From Collinsella sp. (GTDB taxonomy: Bacteria > Actinomycetota > Coriobacteriia > Coriobacteriales > Coriobacteriaceae): a stretch of 9,299 nucleotides of DNA. The notes under the pieces are model-generated. The model did not search any database. It was given only the letters and a program-made list of their open reading frames with translations, and was not told the origin of the DNA. Position 1 is the stretch's first letter. Every line of letters begins with the position of its first letter. Below are positions 1-4,048 of this stretch, one piece after another. A program made the position numbers and the translations under genes. Location: assembly GCA_014871545.1 (NCBI GenBank), contig WGSR01000050.1:1-9299 (forward strand), given 5' to 3'.

Positions 1-471
1 GTCCCGGGCACCTTCGATCCCATAACGTTTGGCCATATCGACGTCATCCGCCGCGCCCGCCGCATCTTTCCCAGCGTGATCGTTGCCGTTGCCGAGTCGC
101 AGGGCAAAAACGGCGTCGGCACCACGTTTATGCTCGAAGAGCGCGTGGCGCTTGCCCGTGAAGCGCTCGGTGATATTGACGGCGTCGAGGTTCTGCCCTT
201 CACCGGCCTCTTGGTCGATTTTGCCCGCGAACAGGGAGCGGGAGCCGTGGTCAAGGGTCTGCGTGCCATGACCGACTTTGAGTACGAGCTGCAGCAGGCC
301 GACCTCAACTACCGCCTGGATAACGAGCTGGAGTCCATCTTTGTCATGAGTGCGCCGCAGTACGGCTATATCTCGAGCTCGGTGGTTCGCCAGATTGCCT
401 CGCTCGGTAGCGACGTCTCTAATTTTGTTCCGTCCAATGTGGTCAAGGCGCTCAAACATCGCTTTTCGTGA
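1..471 (+). CDS. coaD: Phosphopantetheine adenylyltransferase (CoaD), 5' end outside window
   Basis: CoaD transfers AMP from ATP to 4'-phosphopantetheine to give dephospho-CoA, the next-to-last step of CoA synthesis in the cytoplasm. The reading frame is open from base 1, giving 156 visible residues before TGA at 469-471. The family is about 160 residues long, so only some five codons are missing. The visible sequence begins PGTFDPITFGH (visible residues 2-12), the nucleotidyltransferase T-x-GH signature. KGLRAMTDFEYE starts at visible residue 85 and ISSSVVR at 124-130; both are CoaD-specific substrate and ATP-binding blocks. An internal GTG at 76 is not the start, because the signature lies upstream of it. 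The product supplies the CoA from which the prosthetic group of the ACP encoded downstream is taken. No terminator is evident after the gene. Identification is secure. Confidence 0.97.
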   Translation, partial: VPGTFDPITFGHIDVIRRARRIFPSVIVAVAESQGKNGVGTTFMLEERVALAREALGDIDGVEVLPFTGLLVDFAREQGAGAVVKGLRAMTDFEYELQQADLNYRLDNELESIFVMSAPQYGYISSSVVRQIASLGSDVSNFVPSNVVKALKHRFS

Positions 472-495
472 CGTTTTTTAATGCCTGGTGGCATG

Positions 496-504
496 TGGTA
501 AACT
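496..504 (+). promoter_or_regulatory. Possible extended -10 promoter before the SepIVA-like gene
   Basis: TGGTAAACT reads as an extended -10 (TG, one base, then TAAACT, 4 of 6 matches to TATAAT). It lies in the 68-base gap after coaD, about 35 bases before the ATG at 540. The -35 region is only a T-rich run around 474-480, with little match to TTGACA. A short inverted repeat (481-494) sits directly upstream. Similar TGTGG-TA boxes occur in front of rpmF and acpP. This is inferred from sequence pattern alone. Confidence 0.35.
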
Positions 505-527
505 AACACGATGATATGTTACCTATG

Positions 528-534
528 AAAGGAG
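528..534 (+). promoter_or_regulatory. Ribosome binding site fixing the SepIVA-like start at 540
   Basis: AAAGGAG lies 5 bases before the ATG at 540. The in-frame ATG codons at 516 and 525 lie upstream of this site and have no comparable sequence in front of them, so 540 is preferred. Confidence 0.8.
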
Positions 535-539
535 ACCGG

Positions 540-1037
540 ATGCCGGGCGAGAATTTTCCTGGCGACAGGATCGTGAGTCTTGTCGACGAGCTCGAGGGGC
601 TCATCGAAGAGGCTAAGACGCCGTTCGGCAAGAACGCCCAGATGAAGGTTATCGATGCCGACGTCTTCTTTAACATCCTCGACGAGATCCGCATGAGCTA
701 TCCCGAGGAATGGCAGAAGTCCCGCCGTATCCTCAAGGAGCGCGAGGAGCTTATGGCTTCCGCCGCCGCTCAGGCCGATTCCATCATCGCCGATGCTCAG
801 CAGCAGGCGCTCACCATTGCCGGTGAGCAGGAGATCGTCCGCTTAGCGCAGCAGCAGGCCGATGATATCCGCGACCGTGCCCAGCAGTATGAGCGCGAGA
901 CGCGCTATGCCGCCGAGGACTACGCCGAGCAGGTCTTTACGCACCTCGAGGAGAACCTCAAGAGCCTGACCGGTACGGTGACCCGTTGCCGTCAGCAGCT
1001 CAACGAGGGTGCCGCCCAGCAGAACGGTCAGTGGTAA
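540..1037 (+). CDS. SepIVA/DivIVA-like coiled-coil protein
   Basis: The protein has 165 residues. Residues 10-66 form a small conserved head (VDELEGLIEEA at 15-25, DVFFNILDEIRMSYPEEW at 41-58). A long Ala/Gln/Glu-rich coiled coil with no Pro or Gly breaks covers about 60-150, except one Gly at 95. It has no signal peptide or membrane segment. As I recall it, mycobacterial SepIVA (Rv2927c) shares the opening ELxxIVEEA-type segment, a following acidic helix ending in PxE, the A-xx-AD coiled-coil periodicity and a C-terminal segment resembling AEQVFTHLEENL...RCRQQL here. SepIVA also lies next to the DUF177 gene and rnc. SepIVA is an essential septation factor of the DivIVA superfamily in mycobacteria and is longer (about 245 aa). 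A role in division or envelope growth is therefore inferred. Automatic annotation may call it hypothetical or an ATP-synthase-b-like protein because of the coiled coil. The gene overlaps the next one by one base (TAATG). Confidence 0.72.
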   Translation: MPGENFPGDRIVSLVDELEGLIEEAKTPFGKNAQMKVIDADVFFNILDEIRMSYPEEWQKSRRILKEREELMASAAAQADSIIADAQQQALTIAGEQEIVRLAQQQADDIRDRAQQYERETRYAAEDYAEQVFTHLEENLKSLTGTVTRCRQQLNEGAAQQNGQW

Positions 1038-1591
1038 TGGCTGAGTTCCCGAGCGTTACCGTCGATCTTTCCGAGCAGCTCGAGTTTCCCGGAGACTCGT
1101 ATCCGCTGACCGGCAAGGTCGATGTCGCCGCCTATACGGTGGGCGAGAAGGAGTACCAGCTGCAGGACGGCATTGACTACGACGTGGTCTTTACCAATGC
1201 CGGCACCGGTGTTCTGCTTACGGGTATGGTCCGCGCGCACGCAACCGGTGAGTGCGACCGTTGCCTGGAGCCCGCTTCGTTTGATATTGCCGGTGAGATT
1301 GAGGAATTCTATCTATTTAACGAGCCCGAGGACCCCGAGGCCTACGAAGACGGCTATGAGTTGCTGGGCGAGGATCGCATCGTCGATCTGGGTGAGCCCA
1401 TCAACGACGCGGTCGTCATGGACACGCCGTTCGTTGTCCTGTGCAAGCCCGATTGCCGCGGCCTATGCCCCACTTGCGGCATCAATCTCAACGTCGAGCA
1501 ATGCGATTGCGCCGCTCAAGCAGAGGCCGAATGGGCCGCTGCCACGGAAAATCCATTTGCAGCATTGAAGAATCTCAAGCTTGACGAGTAA
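1037..1591 (+). CDS. DUF177 (YceD-type) protein, likely linked to rRNA/ribosome biogenesis
   Basis: The 184-residue protein carries the two DUF177 hallmarks. The first is ECDRCLEP (Cys73, Cys76), following a strand-rich N-terminal part. The second is the C-terminal block LCKPDCRGLCPTCG with Cys136, 140, 144 and 147, followed by NLN and CDC (Cys156, 158). The cysteines suggest metal binding, but this is inference. The family almost always lies directly upstream of rpmF, as here; bacterial members are called YceD, and plant relatives are needed for 23S rRNA accumulation. The middle (about 95-120) is very acidic. ATG at 1037 overlaps the TAA of the previous gene and has no good Shine-Dalgarno, so translation is probably coupled. 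An in-frame GTG at 1031 and ATG at 986 are possible but less likely, since they would overlap the previous gene further. The exact biochemical role is unknown. Confidence 0.93.
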   Translation: MAEFPSVTVDLSEQLEFPGDSYPLTGKVDVAAYTVGEKEYQLQDGIDYDVVFTNAGTGVLLTGMVRAHATGECDRCLEPASFDIAGEIEEFYLFNEPEDPEAYEDGYELLGEDRIVDLGEPINDAVVMDTPFVVLCKPDCRGLCPTCGINLNVEQCDCAAQAEAEWAAATENPFAALKNLKLDE

Positions 1592-1596
1592 AACTG

Positions 1597-1605
1597 TGGT
1601 AGTAT
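1597..1605 (+). promoter_or_regulatory. Possible extended -10 promoter before rpmF
   Basis: TGGTAGTAT (TG, one base, TAGTAT) lies in the 64-base gap before rpmF, about 50 bases from its ATG. A TTGACG hexamer is present at 1581-1586, but the 13-base spacing is too short for a standard -35/-10 pair, so any promoter would rely on the extended -10. The sequence GTGGTA is shared with the box at 496-504. Confidence 0.35.
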
Positions 1606-1655
1606 CGCTACTTGCGCGTAATCGCCACACTGGATAGTTCATAAGGAAGGTCACT

Positions 1656-1835
1656 ATGCCCGTACCTAAACAAAAGCAGGGTCGTATCCGCACTCACACC
1701 CGCCGTTCCGCCAACATGAAGATTTCGGCTGCGGCTCAGTCCACGTGCCCCCGTTGCGGTGCTGTCAAGCTCCCGCACCACGTGTGCCCCAGCTGCGGTT
1801 TCTACAAGGACCGCGAGGTTATCGTTACCGAGTAA
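1656..1835 (+). CDS. rpmF: 50S ribosomal protein L32 (RpmF), zinc-ribbon form
   Basis: A 59-codon gene that encodes a small, basic protein of the large ribosomal subunit. It starts MPVPKQKQGRIRTHTRRS, the usual L32 N-terminus that runs into the ribosome. It then has a zinc ribbon, CPRCG at residues 31-35 and CPSCG at 44-48, giving four cysteines (31, 34, 44, 47). This is therefore the zinc-binding (C+) type rather than a cysteine-free paralogue. AAGGAAGG at 1643-1650 sits 5 bases before the ATG. The position after the DUF177 gene is near-universal for rpmF. The gene ends in TAA at 1833-1835, followed by an inverted repeat and an intrinsic terminator before plsX. Length and motifs match the family fully. 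Confidence 0.97.
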   Translation: MPVPKQKQGRIRTHTRRSANMKISAAAQSTCPRCGAVKLPHHVCPSCGFYKDREVIVTE

Positions 1836-1858
1836 CTGTATACTCTGGATGCGATGCC

Positions 1859-1872
1859 GTTCCAACTGGAAC
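1859..1872 (+). repeat. Inverted repeat GTTCC-AACT-GGAAC before the terminator
   Basis: Five perfect base pairs with a 4-base loop, in the rpmF-plsX gap and ending 3 bases before the terminator stem. It could be a small RNA hairpin or a protein binding site for control of lipid synthesis genes. Function is unknown, and such a short repeat can arise by chance. Confidence 0.4.
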
Positions 1873-1875
1873 CAC

Positions 1876-1905
1876 AATGGCCGGCTCAATGAGTCGGCCA
1901 TTTTT
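1876..1905 (+). terminator. Intrinsic terminator or attenuator between rpmF and plsX
   Basis: The left arm 1876-1887 pairs with the right arm 1891-1902: 12 pairs including one G-U, with a 3-base AAT loop. The core GGCCG/CGGCC is GC-rich, and the right arm runs into T5 (1901-1905). This is a good Rho-independent terminator for rpmF. Only 17 bases separate the T-run from the plsX ATG, and these hold the ribosome binding site. plsX transcription must therefore come by read-through, or from a promoter upstream of this hairpin. Confidence 0.85.
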
Positions 1906-1909
1906 GTAT

Positions 1910-1915
1910 AAGGAG
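1910..1915 (+). promoter_or_regulatory. Ribosome binding site fixing the plsX start at 1923
   Basis: AAGGAG ends 7 bases before the ATG at 1923. The in-frame ATG at 1917 is only 1 base away from the site, too close for initiation, so 1923 is preferred. Confidence 0.85.
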
Positions 1916-1922
1916 TATGTAT

Positions 1923-2942
1923 ATGAGTAACGTTCGCGTTTGTGTAGACGTTGTGGGCGGAGACGAGAAGCCTCAGGTCGTCCTCGACGGTATCGAGGCG
2001 GCGCTTGCGGCGGATTCCGATATCGAGGTCCTGGCCGTCGGTCCTGCAGAGATCGTGAACCCCTTTGCCGCGGCTCACGCTCGCGTTGAGGCCTTGGAGG
2101 CGCCCGATGTCATCGCCATGGATGACGATCCCATTCGAGCCGTGATGATCAAGCGCAAGTCCTCGATCGTGCTTGCCTGCCGCGCTATCAAGAAGGGTAA
2201 CGCTGATGCGTTCTTCTCTGCCGGCTCCACCGGCGCCATGACCGCTGCCGCTACCGCCTATGTGACGCCGTTTAGGTATTTGGCGGAGGGCAAGAAGCAG
2301 CCGGTGCGTCCGTGCCTCACCAATGCACTGCCCAACCGCGCCGGCGGCCTGACGGTCCTGTGCGACATGGGCGCCAACCCCGATGTCGAGGTCGACGACA
2401 TGGTGCGTTTTGCCCAGATGGGTAGCGCCTATGCGCGCGTCGTCTTGGGCATTGAGCATCCCCGCGTCGGTCTGCTCGGCAACGGCACCGAGGATGAGAA
2501 GGGCTCCAACTTTACCAAGGCGTGCTTCCCTGCCATGAAGGCCGCCGTTCCCGGCTTTGTGGGCAACTGCGAGGGAACCGACCTGACCTCGGGTAACTTT
2601 GACGTCGTCGTTGCCGATGGCATGTCGGGCAACATCGCGCTCAAGGCGACCGAGGGCGCCGCCAAGTTTTTGCTGCAAGAGCTCAAGGGTGCCTTTATGG
2701 CTTCGCTGGGCACCAAGATCGCCGCGCTGCTCATCAAAAAGCAGATGCGCGAGATCAAGGCAAAGCTCTCGGGCGATGCTAAGGGCGGCGCCATTCTGCT
2801 GGGCCTGCGTGGCGTGGTCCTGATCGGCCACGGTGCCACCTCGGTCGAGGCCGTCAAAAACGGTACGCTCGCCGCGGCGGAGGCCGTGCGCGCCGGGCTT
2901 GTCGAGAACGTCGCCAACTCTATGGACGGCATCGTTTTGTAG
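1923..2942 (+). CDS. plsX: Phosphate acyltransferase PlsX
   Basis: PlsX is a peripheral membrane enzyme that converts acyl-ACP and phosphate to acyl-phosphate, the donor used by PlsY to begin phosphatidic acid synthesis. The 339 residues match the usual length. Family blocks appear in order: VDVVGGD at 8-14, SAGSTGA at 99-105 (usually SAGNTGA, so one Asn-to-Ser change), CDMGAN at 147-152, VGLLGNGTEDEKG at 182-194, GNCEGTD at 214-220, VADGMSGNIALKATEG at 230-245 and GGAILLGLRGVVLIGHGATS at 288-307. There is no membrane-spanning segment. rpmF-plsX adjacency is common in bacteria, but here a terminator-like hairpin separates the two. fabH, fabD and fabG, often next to plsX elsewhere, are absent, and acpP follows directly after a 124-base gap. 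Substrate (acyl-ACP) and carrier (acpP) are thus encoded together. Confidence 0.96.
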   Translation: MSNVRVCVDVVGGDEKPQVVLDGIEAALAADSDIEVLAVGPAEIVNPFAAAHARVEALEAPDVIAMDDDPIRAVMIKRKSSIVLACRAIKKGNADAFFSAGSTGAMTAAATAYVTPFRYLAEGKKQPVRPCLTNALPNRAGGLTVLCDMGANPDVEVDDMVRFAQMGSAYARVVLGIEHPRVGLLGNGTEDEKGSNFTKACFPAMKAAVPGFVGNCEGTDLTSGNFDVVVADGMSGNIALKATEGAAKFLLQELKGAFMASLGTKIAALLIKKQMREIKAKLSGDAKGGAILLGLRGVVLIGHGATSVEAVKNGTLAAAEAVRAGLVENVANSMDGIVL

Positions 2943-2989
2943 GAGCGAGTTAGAGCGCTGTTATGTGCCTCGCGGCCTGCGTCGTGGGG

Positions 2990-2995
2990 TAGAAT
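2990..2995 (+). promoter_or_regulatory. Possible -10 box of an acpP promoter
   Basis: TAGAAT (5 of 6 matches to TATAAT), preceded by GTGGGG, lies in the plsX-acpP gap. Transcription would start near 3002 and give a leader of about 65 bases before acpP. No convincing -35 is visible at 16-18 bases upstream. ACP is normally made in great excess over PlsX, which would fit a separate promoter here; this is inference. Confidence 0.4.
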
Positions 2996-3008
2996 CAAAA
3001 CCGTGTCT

Positions 3009-3034
3009 TGGCGCTGCGCTTGCGGCGCCAGCGC
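3009..3034 (+). repeat. GC-rich overlapping inverted repeats in the acpP leader
   Basis: TGGCGC (3009-3014) can pair with GCGCCA (3025-3030). Alternatively GCGCTG (3011-3016) can pair with CAGCGC (3029-3034). The two stems share bases, so only one can form at a time. There is no T-run after them, so this is not a normal terminator. It may shield or stabilise the 5' end of acpP mRNA. Confidence 0.4.
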
Positions 3035-3066
3035 GTTGATGTTCACGCAATACGAGAGGAAGCGCT

Positions 3067-3309
3067 ATGGACCGCTCCGAAATCTTCGATAAGATCGCCG
3101 AAGTCGCCGCTGACGTTCTGGGCGTCGATGTCGCCGACATTAGCGACGAGACTACCTTTGACGATCTCGATGCCGATTCGCTCGAGCGTCTGCAGCTGGT
3201 GACGGCCATCGAGGACGAGTTCGACCTCGAGATCGATGACGAGACCCTGCTGTCGCTCAACTCTGTCGCCGACGCTGTCGACGCTATTGAAAACGCCAAG
3301 GAGGCCTAA
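3067..3309 (+). CDS. acpP: Acyl carrier protein
   Basis: This is an 80-residue acidic four-helix carrier that holds growing acyl chains during fatty acid synthesis in the cytoplasm. The DSL motif (DADSLERLQL) places the phosphopantetheine-bearing serine at residue 38, and the flanking FDDLDADS and EDEFDLEIDDE blocks are typical of ACP. The arm is transferred from CoA by a holo-ACP synthase not seen here; CoaD, upstream, makes the CoA precursor. AGGAAG at 3057-3062 serves as ribosome binding site. The neighbours plsX and rnc match the common bacterial plsX-acpP-rnc order. The last codons (AAG GAG GCC) also contain the ribosome binding site of rnc. The context argues for the primary fatty-acid ACP rather than a secondary-metabolism carrier. 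Confidence 0.95.
   Translation: MDRSEIFDKIAEVAADVLGVDVADISDETTFDDLDADSLERLQLVTAIEDEFDLEIDDETLLSLNSVADAVDAIENAKEA
3298..3304 (+). promoter_or_regulatory. Ribosome binding site for the TTG-started rnc, inside acpP
   Basis: AAGGAGG lies 8 bases before the TTG at 3313 and overlaps the final acpP codons. It is the strongest Shine-Dalgarno in the window, and it is what makes the TTG start credible. Confidence 0.8.
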
Positions 3310-3312
3310 GTC

Positions 3313-4038
3313 TTGGCTTTATCTCAACGACTCGAGCGCGCCCAGGAAATCCTGGGCCACGAGTTCAATAACAAGGTGCTGCTGCGCGCGGCGCTTACGC
3401 ACCCCTCTGCCGTGGAAGGTCAGCCCGTCTCGGCGAGCTATGAGCGCCTTGAGTTTTTGGGCGATTCCATTTTGGGCGCCGTGGTTGCCCGCTCGCTCTT
3501 TGAGTCCTACCCGGAGTTTGACGAGGGCAAGCTTACACGCCTGAAGGTGTCGCTCGTCTCGGGCGCCACGCTGTCCGAGGTCTCCCATGAGCTGGGCATC
3601 GACGACATCATCATCTTTGGTGCCTCCGAGACCGGTACCGGCGCGCGCGGCCTGCACTCTGCGCTCGAGAATGTCTATGAGTCGCTCGTGGGCGCGCTGT
3701 ATCTGGATGCCGGCTGGGATGCGGCGGCGGAGTTTATCCACCGTACACTCAAGCCGCACCTGGCTTCCGAGCGTGCCGAGCACCCCGCGAACCCCAAGTC
3801 GTTCTTGCAGGAGTGTGTGCAGGCAGACGGCCACGAGCCTCCCGCGTATAAGCTGGTTGGCTCCGAGGGTCCCGCGCATGCGCCCACCTTTACCGCTGTG
3901 GTGCTCATCGACGGCATCCGCCAGGGCCGCGGTACCGGTTCCTCCAAGAAGGAGGCCGAGGGAGCCGCTGCGCTTGAGGCACTCGACCGCATGGGCTACA
4001 CCACCAACGGCGTGATTCTCAACAAGAAGCCTGTTTAA
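3313..4038 (+). CDS. rnc: Ribonuclease III
   Basis: RNase III cuts double-stranded RNA, chiefly the 16S and 23S rRNA precursor stems and some mRNAs. The 241 residues hold an N-terminal RNase III domain (about 5-150) and a C-terminal dsRNA-binding domain (about 160-228, ending SSKKEAEGAAALEAL). The signature ERLEFLGDS is at 44-52, giving acidic residues E44, E47 and D51. The second catalytic block, ENVYESLVGALYLD (119-132), has E123 (E. coli E117). It has Asn120 where E. coli has the metal-binding Asp114. The start is TTG, supported by AAGGAGG 8 bases upstream; no ATG start codon precedes the conserved region in this frame after the acpP stop. The gene follows acpP by 3 bases and precedes smc by 10. 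In many actinobacteria mutM lies between rnc and smc, but not here. Confidence 0.95.
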   Translation: MALSQRLERAQEILGHEFNNKVLLRAALTHPSAVEGQPVSASYERLEFLGDSILGAVVARSLFESYPEFDEGKLTRLKVSLVSGATLSEVSHELGIDDIIIFGASETGTGARGLHSALENVYESLVGALYLDAGWDAAAEFIHRTLKPHLASERAEHPANPKSFLQECVQADGHEPPAYKLVGSEGPAHAPTFTAVVLIDGIRQGRGTGSSKKEAEGAAALEALDRMGYTTNGVILNKKPV

Positions 4039-4048
4039 GCGAGGAACC

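Noticed and set aside
461..480. Possible terminator after coaD ending in T6
   Set aside because: The bases before the T-run do not form a stable stem, and the nearby ATGCC/GGCAT hairpin lies after the T-run rather than before it.
1581..1605. TTGACG ... TAGTAT as a standard promoter before rpmF
   Set aside because: The spacing is 13 bases, too short for a normal -35/-10 pair. Only the extended -10 part was kept.
1608..2831. A 407-codon minus-strand open frame across rpmF and plsX
   Set aside because: It is codon-aligned with plsX and is the same codon-bias shadow. No family motif was seen, and it would run against two clear genes and a terminator.
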